64,000 nt of DNA from JBFWUW01 sp050247075 (GTDB lineage: Bacteria; Planctomycetota; Planctomycetia; Pirellulales; JBFWUW01). Positions 16,847-25,345 of this stretch are shown piece by piece. The DNA is taken from the NCBI GenBank assembly GCA_050247075.1, contig JBFWUW010000025.1, positions 1 to 64,000 of the forward strand, in the 5' to 3' direction. Numbering within the stretch: position 1 is the first letter of the stretch; every line of letters starts with the position of its first letter. The translations under genes and the position numbers were made by a program. The notes beneath the pieces were generated by a model. That model saw only the letters and a list, made by a program, of their open reading frames with translations, had not been told where the DNA came from and made no database searches.

Positions 16847-18649
16847 TTAGTTGTCTCCCTTGGGCTCCGCCGTGAACTGGGCCAACTTGAACACCGCGAA
16901 AACCTGATCGCCTTGGCGCACCGTTAGTTGCCGCGGCAAGAACCGTCCTGCTTGTTCCTCGTAATCCGCGAAAAAGATCTCGCAAGGATCCGATTCGTCA
17001 TCCGCGAACATTTCCATGGCCAGCAGCCGCCCGTTGACCGGATCGACGTGGAACCAACATTCCACACCGCCGTGAATGCCGACCAATACGTCGCTCCAAC
17101 GTTCGTGCCCTGACAATGGCGAAGCCCCCAAATAGTGTACCTGCCCAAACCGTTCAGGCCCGGCCACCAGCATTCGCCGCCACAGATGCAAAGCGGCCAG
17201 CAATCCGCCACTGCCGGGCGGATCGAGATTAGCCGCCAGTTCCTCCGGCGCCATCCAATTTAATTCGCCCGCCGGAAACTTGGCCGAGATTTTGTTTTCG
17301 CCGATTTCAAAGTTGAATTCGCCCCCCCCTTCGACCGTGCCCGACAGCACAAACTGGCCCGCTGACGAAAAATCTCCGTGGGCCGTCAGGGCCTTCCAAA
17401 TCCGCTCTTGCGCCAGGCGGTTAAAGTAGTAATTGGTGTAGCCAGGACGAACCTCGTAATGCTGTTTGACAATTTCCGGCATCGGCGGACGGGCATGCCC
17501 TGGCTGGCCCGGCGAAGGTGCTCTGGGGGCCGGAGCGGGCTGCGGGCCCTCCGGCTTATCTGGTGCCGGTTGGGGGTCTTCTGGCTTATCCTCGGGTTGG
17601 CCATCGGGCTTGTCGCCGGGAGGCTTGGCTTCCGCAGGCCCCTTTTGAACCATCTCCGCCAGTTCGCCGGTGCGGTGGACGCCATCCAGCCGAACGACCA
17701 CATCGAAGACTTTGTCTTTGCGGCGGAAGGACAACGGCACGCGCCAATCCTTGGGATAAATGCCCAGCACGTTCTTGAAGGCATTGGCCGTACGAACCGG
17801 CCGGCCGCCAAAACTGACGATCTCGTCGCCATAGCGCAATCCGCGACGGTAAGCGTCGGATGTTTCCAGGATATCCGCCACGGTGGCCCGCCGGTCGGCG
17901 TCGGTAGAGACACGCGCTCCTAGCGTGGCATGATCGACGATGCGGCCCCCTTTCATGGCGGGCAAGAACAGTTTGATCTGGTTGATCGAAATGGCATATC
18001 CCACGCCCACATTCACCCGGCCGCGTTTTTCAAAAGAGCCGCGGCCGTTAATGCCGATCACGCGCCCCTGGGCATCAAACAATGGCCCGCCCGAATTGCC
18101 GGGGTTGATGGCCGCGTCGGCCTGGATGCAGTCGGCGTATTCCAGCAGCGTGCCAGCGGGGTATTGGTAACGATGCACGCCCGACACAATGCCGTAAGAC
18201 ACGGTCGGCAGAAAATCATTGGCCAACAAGAAAGGATTGCCCACCGCAAAGCACCAGTCGCCCGTGCGAACCTGGTCGCTGTCGGCCAGTTCGGCATGGG
18301 GAAAGTCATCCCGGCCAAATAGTTTGATCAGGGCCACGTCACCAGTGGGATCCAGGCCGACAATCACGGCATCGTACAGGTTGCCGTCGGCCATGCCGCA
18401 TTTCATGGCGTCCCCCGCGCCGCTGCTGACGTGATAATTGGTCAAGGCAAATCCGTCGGGTGAAATCACCACGCCCGAACCGCCCCCTTGCCCCCCCGGC
18501 GAGAAAATGGCCACCGCCGTCGCCCGCGCGCGGGCCAAGACTTCAATCCGGCTGCTCTCGGCGGCCAGAACCGCGGGGTCAACTTGCGCGCGCGCCGGCA
18601 CGGCCGTCGCTAATACGCACGCCAGGCACAGGGCTATCCGAGCCGTCAT
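16847..18649 (-). CDS. HtrA-like S1C serine protease with PDZ and C-terminal domain
   Basis: 600 aa from ATG 18649, which overlaps the upstream stop (ATGA). The signal peptide ends near PARA-QVD. The catalytic triad is intact: His73 in GFALTNYHV, Asp104 in LDPTGDVALIKL, Ser186 in INPGNSGGPLF. A PDZ domain spans about residues 240-325 (VADILETSDAYRRGLRYGDE). A Pro/Glu/Asp/Lys-rich linker of about 60 residues follows, then a ~200-residue C-terminal domain of unknown type with HYEVRPGYTNYYFNRLAQER and a beta-rich region. It is a periplasmic protease or chaperone. It is the only active member of the three-gene protease block. Confidence 0.85.
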   Translation of the reverse strand: MTARIALCLACVLATAVPARAQVDPAVLAAESSRIEVLARARATAVAIFSPGGQGGGSGVVISPDGFALTNYHVSSGAGDAMKCGMADGNLYDAVIVGLDPTGDVALIKLFGRDDFPHAELADSDQVRTGDWCFAVGNPFLLANDFLPTVSYGIVSGVHRYQYPAGTLLEYADCIQADAAINPGNSGGPLFDAQGRVIGINGRGSFEKRGRVNVGVGYAISINQIKLFLPAMKGGRIVDHATLGARVSTDADRRATVADILETSDAYRRGLRYGDEIVSFGGRPVRTANAFKNVLGIYPKDWRVPLSFRRKDKVFDVVVRLDGVHRTGELAEMVQKGPAEAKPPGDKPDGQPEDKPEDPQPAPDKPEGPQPAPAPRAPSPGQPGHARPPMPEIVKQHYEVRPGYTNYYFNRLAQERIWKALTAHGDFSSAGQFVLSGTVEGGGEFNFEIGENKISAKFPAGELNWMAPEELAANLDPPGSGGLLAALHLWRRMLVAGPERFGQVHYLGASPLSGHERWSDVLVGIHGGVECWFHVDPVNGRLLAMEMFADDESDPCEIFFADYEEQAGRFLPRQLTVRQGDQVFAVFKLAQFTAEPKGDN

Positions 18650-19881
18650 TTGCTCATCCTCGCTTCGCACAGATCGAGACAGTCCGACACATTCGACTCG
18701 TCACCATATTCCACGCGGATCGTAAACCGCTTGACACCGCTAACGTCGACTTCAATCGGCTTGGCGGGCGCGCCCGAGAACAATCGCTCGTTGAACAAGG
18801 AACGGCCGTCCCCCTCCAACACCAGCCGCACGCTGCCCCCTCCCGACTCGTTATCGTCCAATCCAACCAGAGCCGAAAACCGCTTGTACTTGCCCGAAAT
18901 GCGGTATTCCAACCGCGTGTGGCTATGGATCGCCGCGCCGCGGGCAAAGGTCTTGCCTCCCACGCGAAGTGGTTCGCCGCGCGGCCCTTGGTCAAACCGG
19001 GGCCGCATGAATTCCTCGGCCAATTTGCGGGCACGCTCTGGGCGAATGGCCAGCAGCCGCGGCATGTCGACCGAGTCAATTTTCAGATCAGCCAGCGGCA
19101 CAATCTTGCCGCGAGAAAAGTCGATCTTGGAGACTTGCTTCCAGCCGCAGGTGACCTTAACCCCGCTGGGGGTCGTCCAGGCGGGCGTGCCCGCGCTCAG
19201 CTTGAAATCCTTGAAAAGGCTTTCAGACCCGGCGGCGTCTAGCACTCGGCCAACCGCGGAGGCGGGTTCATTGTCCGCCGCGGGCCGAAAATAAATCAGC
19301 CCCTCAACCTTGGGCCGTTTCACCGAAACATTGTCGCCGTCGAACTTGAATGAGATATCCGCGGCGGTGACATCGCCCACCGCGCCTTCCAGGTAGTCAA
19401 TCGACTCGCCTTTGCGAATCACCAATAAATCGGCGGCGGGCTTTACGGTTAGAATCTGCTCCCACTGGGCGGCGATCTGGTCCGACTGCGAATTAAGCCG
19501 CACGCGTGCCACCGCCTTGACCGGCCCCGTGGCGCTGCCCCCCCCCAGTAACGCAGCCTGAAATGTTCCTTTGCCCACGCTGTAGCTGGTGGCCAGCAGG
19601 CTGCCGCCGTCGGTCAGTTCGATCCACGCGGCGGGCGCGTCAGTGACTTTAGCGGCCGCTTCAACCGGAAGCAGCGCCACCACCGCCGAAAGGGGCAGTT
19701 CCTGAGTTTCACCCGAGGCATCAACCACAACCTGCTGGCTGGTAAGCGACTGCAACGTACCAACGATCGGTTCGCCAGCGAGCGTTTGCACCGTCACATT
19801 TGGCCCTGTCACCGTAGGCCCGGCCACCTGCGGCCCGGCGGCTAGTGCCAAGGTTTGCAACAAAACCCACGAAAAATTCAC
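18646..19881 (-). CDS. secreted NPCBM-domain protein
   Basis: 411 aa from GTG 19881, supported by AGGAG about 9 bases upstream. A short hydrophobic leader (FSWVLLQTLALAAG) is followed by a repetitive PQVAGPTVTGPNVTVQTL stretch. The N-terminal half reads as beta-sandwich material (LAGEPIVGTLQSLTSQQVVV). The last ~110 residues match the NPCBM (novel putative carbohydrate-binding module) pattern: GAAIHSHTRLEYRISGKYKR, FSALVGLDDNESGGGSVRLV, VSGVKRFTIRVEYGDE. It probably binds glycans outside the cytoplasm. It overlaps the HtrA gene by 4 bases, which ties carbohydrate binding to the protease trio. Confidence 0.8.
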   Translation of the reverse strand: MNFSWVLLQTLALAAGPQVAGPTVTGPNVTVQTLAGEPIVGTLQSLTSQQVVVDASGETQELPLSAVVALLPVEAAAKVTDAPAAWIELTDGGSLLATSYSVGKGTFQAALLGGGSATGPVKAVARVRLNSQSDQIAAQWEQILTVKPAADLLVIRKGESIDYLEGAVGDVTAADISFKFDGDNVSVKRPKVEGLIYFRPAADNEPASAVGRVLDAAGSESLFKDFKLSAGTPAWTTPSGVKVTCGWKQVSKIDFSRGKIVPLADLKIDSVDMPRLLAIRPERARKLAEEFMRPRFDQGPRGEPLRVGGKTFARGAAIHSHTRLEYRISGKYKRFSALVGLDDNESGGGSVRLVLEGDGRSLFNERLFSGAPAKPIEVDVSGVKRFTIRVEYGDESNVSDCLDLCEARMSK

Positions 19882-19977
19882 TGGCGGATACTCCTGTGAG
19901 GAAACTCCATTCTAGTTGCCCGCGAACCAAAAGGCAGCCGGCAAAAAGCAGGTTCCGCCCGTGCAACCTTCAGTCGA

Positions 19978-21048
19978 TCATTCGTTGGGCTCATCTCCCG
20001 CCAATTTGCGGAAGTATTGCTCAATCACATCGCGGTAATGCGAGGGAAAATCCTTGCCAATCTGCTGGAGAGCCTCTTGCCGCTCCTTGGGGGGCAAGTC
20101 ACCCCAGCCCGCCTCACTGCCGATATTCTTGCGGTCGGTCTCGCCCGGCCCTTTGCCCCCCATGGGCGTGCTATCCTGGGCCGGACTGCTGGAACGGATC
20201 GAACCGCCTCCCCCGCCGCCGCCGGCCTGCTTTTTCTTGGCTTCGTCTTCCATCTTTTCGATCATTTTATCGAGCGAGGCGATAATGCCGTCCTCGACCG
20301 TGCGCACCTTGGGTCCGGCGTGGCCCAGGTCGAGCCGCCGCTCGACATCGTCCATGCGGCGGGCGATGTGGTCCAGCGATTCATCTTGCAGCGCTTCCAA
20401 GTCGGCCAGCATCAGTTCGGCCAGCGAAATGTAACGTTTGGGGCTGCCATCGACTTCGTCGACCAACCGCCGCAGCGACTTAGTGCCGGCTTCTTTGTGC
20501 AATAACCAGTGGTGGCCGGCCCCCTGAAAAAACAGCAGCGCGGCGGGATCGACAACGTCGGTCGGCTCTAGCCCCTCCAGCCAGACCAGAGCGTCGTCGT
20601 ACAGTTTTTCGCGAGCGAGCCAACGCCCCAGCAGCAGCCGCAGATTGTTGCGCATTAACGGAGGGAGCTTGTCGTCCGCCAGCCAGGCAAAGTCGGGCAG
20701 TTTGAATGACGACCGGGGACCGGCGCAAAACTCCACCAATTGGGCCGCCTGTGGATCAGCCGCCGCAAAGGTAGCGGCCAGCAAATCCAGCAGTTGCGAG
20801 CCGCTTAACTCCTCGGGCAGATCCTTCCAAAGCGCGGCGGCCGCGGTGCGCTGGGCGTCGTCTAGGGGAAGGGATTCCAACCAGGCCAGAGCCTGATCGC
20901 GCACGACCGGCGGAGCGGGGGAGCGCAAAGTTCTGGCGGCCGGGTCGAAAGCGTTCGCGGGCGTGGCATCGGCTGCTGTGGCCAGTCCCCAGGGGAGCAA
21001 GCCGCAGGCCATCGCCAGTAGGGATAGAGTTAAATGATGGGTGCTCAT
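19978..21048 (-). CDS. secreted hypothetical protein of the VWA/MoxR operon
   Basis: 356 aa. A signal peptide covers about the first 27 residues (SLLAMACGLLPWGLATAADA). The mature protein is largely helical (RDQALAWLESLPLDDAQRTA, LLLGRWLAREKLYDDALVWL), perhaps TPR-like, then a Lys/Gly-rich segment and a conserved-looking C-terminus (GWGDLPPKERQEALQQIGKD, FPSHYRDVIEQYFRKLAGDE). That last motif is typical of the small protein found near BatA/DUF4175 genes in planctomycetes, by memory. The start codon overlaps the stop of the preceding gene (ATGA). The function is unknown; it is probably a periplasmic partner of the VWA complex. Confidence 0.7.
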   Translation of the reverse strand: MSTHHLTLSLLAMACGLLPWGLATAADATPANAFDPAARTLRSPAPPVVRDQALAWLESLPLDDAQRTAAAALWKDLPEELSGSQLLDLLAATFAAADPQAAQLVEFCAGPRSSFKLPDFAWLADDKLPPLMRNNLRLLLGRWLAREKLYDDALVWLEGLEPTDVVDPAALLFFQGAGHHWLLHKEAGTKSLRRLVDEVDGSPKRYISLAELMLADLEALQDESLDHIARRMDDVERRLDLGHAGPKVRTVEDGIIASLDKMIEKMEDEAKKKQAGGGGGGGSIRSSSPAQDSTPMGGKGPGETDRKNIGSEAGWGDLPPKERQEALQQIGKDFPSHYRDVIEQYFRKLAGDEPNE

Positions 21049-22961
21049 TGGTTTTTCCCCGTGGCAATGTCCTTGGTGGCCCGGAAAATCTTTTGTTCGC
21101 GATCGCCAAGCTGCTCGAGCGCCTGGACCAGTTCCGGGTCCACCGCTTGCTCTCCGTCGATCAACTTGGCATACCGCTGGGTCCGCTTGTTGACGCGCAT
21201 CTGCAACGATCGAATAACCTTGAGTTCCGCCAGCTTATCGACAAGCGGCTGGTCTTGGGGATCGCCGGGCTGGCCTGGCTGGCCCTTCTGTTTTTCCATC
21301 TCTTGCTGGGCTTTTTCCAAAGCCGCTATCAATTCCTCCAATGCTGTAATGATATCCTCTTCCAGCCCTTGCGTCACGGAACCGACCTTGGTTTGCGACA
21401 AGCGGCTGACGACCTGGGCCATGTCATCCCGCATTTGCTCAACCGCTTCGGGCATGGCCACGGCCGATCCTTCCTCGCGCAACAGCGCCAGGGCTTTGTC
21501 GGCCTCGATCAGAATGGTCGACTCCTTCCGGCCCAACCGGCCCGACTCAATCTGTACGTCCTGGTCGCGTTGCTCTTCCGGTACGCGGTCGAGCCGCAGC
21601 GTTCCCTCGTAGACCTGAATCTGTATTTCCAACATCTTGCGGAACCGGCCCTCGAGCATGGCCAGGGTGCGCTGGATTTGCTCTTCGCGAAGCTGGCGCA
21701 GAATGGCTTCCAACTCCGCCTTGGCTTGCTCCAATTCGCGGATGGCCTCTTCCTGGTCGGACTTAGCTTCCGAGCGTTTGGCTTTTTCGAGCTTCTCCTG
21801 GGCTTGCCGCATCTTCTCCTCGGCAGCCGCGATCCGCTTCTGCGCGGGATTGTTGTTATCGTCTTGCGGCTGGCCAGGCAAACTTTCGCCTCCTCCTTCA
21901 CCTCCACCTTGACCCTGGCCTTGGCCTTTCCCTTCACCCTTGCCCTCGCCATTGCCCTCTCCCTAGCCTTCACCTTCACCCTTTCCCTCGCCTTTGCCCT
22001 CTCCATTCCCTTCACCTTCACCATTGCCCTCGCCATTTCCTTCTCCCTTCCCTTCACCTTCACCCTTTCCCTCGCCTTTACCTTCTCCCTTCCCTTCACC
22101 TTCACCCTTGCCCTCGCCTTTACCTTCTCCCTTGCCTTCGCCTTCACCCTTTCCCTCGCCTTTGCCCTCTCCCTTCCCTTCACCTTCACCCTTGCCCTCG
22201 CCTTCACCTTCTCCCTTACCTTCGCCTTCTCCCTTGCCCTTATCGCCAGCGCCCGGCTTGCCGGGGCCTTCGGTGGCCTCGATGTCTCGAGCCAGTTCTC
22301 CCGTCTTGTCGGCGGTTTTGCCTTGGCGGCCAGCCAGGCCGTCTGTGTCGGCACCGCGGTCGGTCTGGTCCTTGATCGCTTCTTCTTCCTTGATCAGGCG
22401 GTTCACCCGCTTGAGGTACTCTTTTATCCGCGCCTGCTCCGAAGCCAGCCGCTTGCCGCGGTCCTCGCTCAGCAGCAGTTCCAACAAGGCGTCTAAATCT
22501 TGTCGGACTTCCTTTTGGTTGCCGACGGCAGTAGCCAGCCGGTCTTGCTGCAACAGTTCCACCAACCGCTCCAGTTGCGTTCCGATGAGCGCGTCTTTGC
22601 TTTGTGCCGCGGCCTTGCGCAGCAGGGCGGCCCGCTGCGGATCGTTGGCGGCCGTCAGTTCGGCCATGCGCTGCAACACGTCCTCGAAATGCTTGAACCG
22701 CGCAGCCAATTGCTGCTGCTCCAAGGTCAGATCATCCGCGACCTTGGATGCCGATTTTTCTGGTTCGGCGGCCGGTTGCTCTTCGGCCGGCTGTTCCTTG
22801 GCGGGTTGCTCTTCCGACGCCCCCTCGGCGGCGGGCTGTTCCGCGGGCTCGGCAGGATCTTCAGCCCAGGCCAGCGAACACGCGGCGTGGCCGCCCAATC
22901 CGGCACCCGCCAACAGCAAGGCCCAAAGCCAGCCATAAGTCACATGGAAATGCCGTGTCAT
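21045..22961 (-). pseudogene. coiled-coil, Gly/Glu/Lys-repeat protein split by an in-frame TAG
   Basis: Two open frames, 21963-22961 (332 aa) and 21045-21881 (278 aa), are in the same frame. They are separated only by the TAG at 21963-21965, after which 27 sense codons lead into the second frame. The first part has a signal peptide and Glu/Ala-rich helices, then a long run of GEGKGE-type repeats. The repeat continues past the TAG (GEGNGEGKGEGKGQGQGQ), so the codon was probably GAG or AAG. The second part is a long coiled coil (AAAEEKMRQAQEKLEKAKRS) with VSRLSQTKVGSVTQGLEEDI. Its only upstream start is the TTG at 21879-21881, without a clear ribosome binding site. It may be a broken gene, a readthrough gene or a base-call error in a repeat. 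Both ends keep operon spacing. Confidence 0.75.
21885..22245 (-). repeat. hexanucleotide-type GGNGAN/GGNAAN tract encoding Gly-Glu/Gly-Lys repeats
   Basis: About 360 bases built from GGx-GAx, GGx-AAx and a few GGx-AAT codon pairs, encoding GEGKGEGKGEGE-type repeats with an underlying longer period of about 36 bases. The purine-rich strand is the coding strand. Such a tract is prone to slippage, which makes length variation and sequencing error likely. The in-frame TAG at 21963 lies inside it. Confidence 0.85.
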
Positions 22962-22995
22962 CGCGTTTTCCTCGCATCCTAAGGGGACGTGGCGT

Positions 22996-25293
22996 TCAAT
23001 CGTCCAGCAACGCCTTGGCTTTTTGCTTCCGTAACTCTTCGGTCAGGCCATTGATCTTGTCCTGCGACTCGATAATGCTCCGCAGCATGGCGAGAGCCTC
23101 GTTGAATGTCTCTAACTCTACCATTTTGGCCAGAACTTGCCGCATTTCCGCCAGGATCGCGTCTGCCTGTTGGCGGGCGCTGGCCCGGGCGGCGTTTTGC
23201 GGTGCCTCTTCCGTGGCTTTCTTGAGTATTTCCAGCCGGCGTTCCAACTCGGGGAACATTTCCTCGCCAATATGCCGCAGCGGACGGGAGATACCCTCCG
23301 TCAGCCGTAGCTTGAGTTCCTCGGTATCTACCCGATTGTTCACTAATTCCGCCGTTATTTCCTCAAAAGAGGCCGCCACCCCCACCGTTTCTTGGGCGTT
23401 CTTGCGGCTGTTTTGCAAGGTCCGTTCCACCCGCAAAGCGGTCAGTTCGGCCGAATTGGCCGGCGGAGCCACATCGTCATCCGTGGGATCGGCCGATTCC
23501 GGGGCATCGTCGGCGGGCTTTTCCGCCGGCGCGGCTGGCGAGAAATCGAGCCGAATCAGCATGTCGCTGCTTTCGGTAACCTCGTCCAGAATAATCTCGA
23601 ACCGCTGCCGCAGATTCAGCTCGCGCGATTCCAGCAAGGTCCGCAACTGGTCGGGCGTGACCACATCCAACAGAAACCGCTGGCTGGAACCAACGTGCGG
23701 CGCGGCCCCCAGGCTGTAGGCATCCTCGGCCCGCACGGCGACCTGCAGCTTTTGGCCCGGTTGCAGCGTCAGGCGTTGGCCTTCCCCGTCAACAAGTTGA
23801 TCGCGGACATCGAGCGCTTCATCGCCGGCATCGCCAAAGGCGATATCGTCGCGGCCGCGCGGCGCGGCCGTCAACGGCAGCCGGCCCGGCTCGGACTCGT
23901 CCACCACGTATTCAAACCAGGCTGCATCAATACCGTAATCGTCGGTCATCACTCCGCCGGCAGGCAACCGCGCCATGGGCGTAATGGCCGAGCCAATCCC
24001 CCGCAGTTGCACGGCGACCTGCGGAACTTTATCGGGCGAAATTCCGATCGACAGGCGAATCGGTTCTCGATTGCGAATGCCATCCAGATCCAACAGCGAA
24101 AACAGCAACGTCCGGTCGGCCCGCAGTTCGCCCAACGAAAACTCAAACGCGCGGGCGTCGGACGTTTCGCTGGGATGCAACGTCGTGACGGCAGTCGCCG
24201 CGGCCTCTTCGTCCGGCGGGGCTTGCACGTCTACCTGTACAATGTCTTTGTTGGTCTTGGCGTGCAGAACCGCCACGGTCCCTTCGGGAAGTTGCATGAC
24301 ACCGGTAACCGGCAGCGAGCGTTGCGCGCGGCGCATGTAGGCCGGGTAGGTGACCAGCAACGTCATTTCGGTAACAGTGGGGCTATCGACCACTTCGATC
24401 CGCAGGTTGTTCTTGCGGTCGTCTCCACCCAGCACATCCAGACGAATCGGCGACAACACACCCTGAAAACTGTACGAAAACTGCTGGAACGGATCGACGC
24501 CAGGCTGGGCAATGCCGTCCTGAACCATGATCTCGCTGCCGCGGGCGCCTTCGTCATAGCGATAACGAATCTGGACCTGCTCTGGAATTTGTTTGGCCGT
24601 GTCGGCCTTGACCACAATGGGAAAGTCCGCCCCGCGGGCGATCTTGGCCCGGCCGTGCTCGTCGAAGCCTTCCACCAACAGCCGGGTGTAGCGAGGCCAG
24701 AGTTCTTCTGACAACAAAATATTTCGCCTCAGCCAAATGCCAAAGTAGTTAGGCTGCAAGGCGGCATAGGCCGCCACCGAACCAGCCAGCACCACCGCCG
24801 CCAACATGGCCCGGCCAAGGGGACGATAGTCAAAGACTTGCGATAGCTGAATTTCACCCACGCTGGCTTGGGCTTCTCCGTAGGTATGGGCCAGCATTTC
24901 CGGGCTGACGCCATCCAACTGGGCGTTGTGGTCGCTTAGCTCCACGGCGGTCAGCAGGCTATCGCCCAGGCGGGAAAAGCGGCGTTCCAACAGCAGCGCC
25001 ATGCTGCGGTTGCCCAGGTGGACAAACGCCCGCCGCAGAATAAACCGGTAGATCAAATACAAGCCCGCGGCGGTCGCCAGCCCCAATACGGCCATGCGGG
25101 CACCGCGCGGCAATTCCAACGCCCAAGGCTGGTCCATCAGCAGCGTGATCCAGAAAGCGGCCCCCGCCGCCGCCACCAAGAGGGCGATTCCCTCGATCCA
25201 AACGTAGGCCCTGATCCGCCCGCGCAGCGCTTGAAGCAAGCCCGCTACGTCGGGTGTTAGCGGCAGCCGGGGGTTTTGGGTATCGGTCGCCAT
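22996..25293 (-). CDS. DUF4175-like multi-pass membrane protein
   Basis: 765 aa from ATG 25293; the frame is open to 25326. Two hydrophobic spans near the N-terminus (YVWIEGIALLVAAAGAAFWI and MAVLGLATAAGLYLIYRFIL) and a third at about residue 150 (AMLAAVVLAGSVAAYAALQP) anchor a large periplasmic part. This part has Ig-like/beta segments (VTYPAYMRRAQRSLPVTGVM), then a helical C-terminus rich in Glu/Arg with LEIARASARQQADAILAEMR-type heptads. This layout is that of DUF4175 proteins, which sit beside MoxR-DUF58-VWA genes in many bacteria. It follows the VWA gene after 52 bases. It is likely a structural partner in the complex. Confidence 0.7.
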   Translation of the reverse strand: MATDTQNPRLPLTPDVAGLLQALRGRIRAYVWIEGIALLVAAAGAAFWITLLMDQPWALELPRGARMAVLGLATAAGLYLIYRFILRRAFVHLGNRSMALLLERRFSRLGDSLLTAVELSDHNAQLDGVSPEMLAHTYGEAQASVGEIQLSQVFDYRPLGRAMLAAVVLAGSVAAYAALQPNYFGIWLRRNILLSEELWPRYTRLLVEGFDEHGRAKIARGADFPIVVKADTAKQIPEQVQIRYRYDEGARGSEIMVQDGIAQPGVDPFQQFSYSFQGVLSPIRLDVLGGDDRKNNLRIEVVDSPTVTEMTLLVTYPAYMRRAQRSLPVTGVMQLPEGTVAVLHAKTNKDIVQVDVQAPPDEEAAATAVTTLHPSETSDARAFEFSLGELRADRTLLFSLLDLDGIRNREPIRLSIGISPDKVPQVAVQLRGIGSAITPMARLPAGGVMTDDYGIDAAWFEYVVDESEPGRLPLTAAPRGRDDIAFGDAGDEALDVRDQLVDGEGQRLTLQPGQKLQVAVRAEDAYSLGAAPHVGSSQRFLLDVVTPDQLRTLLESRELNLRQRFEIILDEVTESSDMLIRLDFSPAAPAEKPADDAPESADPTDDDVAPPANSAELTALRVERTLQNSRKNAQETVGVAASFEEITAELVNNRVDTEELKLRLTEGISRPLRHIGEEMFPELERRLEILKKATEEAPQNAARASARQQADAILAEMRQVLAKMVELETFNEALAMLRSIIESQDKINGLTEELRKQKAKALLDD

Positions 25294-25345
25294 AAGTTGC
25301 TTGTGGCAGTCTGAAGGGTAAAGCAATTGCCAGATGAAAGTTACG

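Noticed and set aside
21509..22354. 281-aa minus-strand open frame with KARAKVKGRERAK repeats
   Set aside because: It is a frame-shifted reading of the same repeat tract; the other frame links a signal peptide, repeat and coiled coil and fits the operon spacing.
21048..22496. 482-aa plus-strand open frame rich in Phe, Thr and Leu
   Set aside because: It is the antisense reading of the Gly-Glu-Lys repeat and coiled-coil gene; the apparent hydrophobic repeats come from the purine-rich tract.
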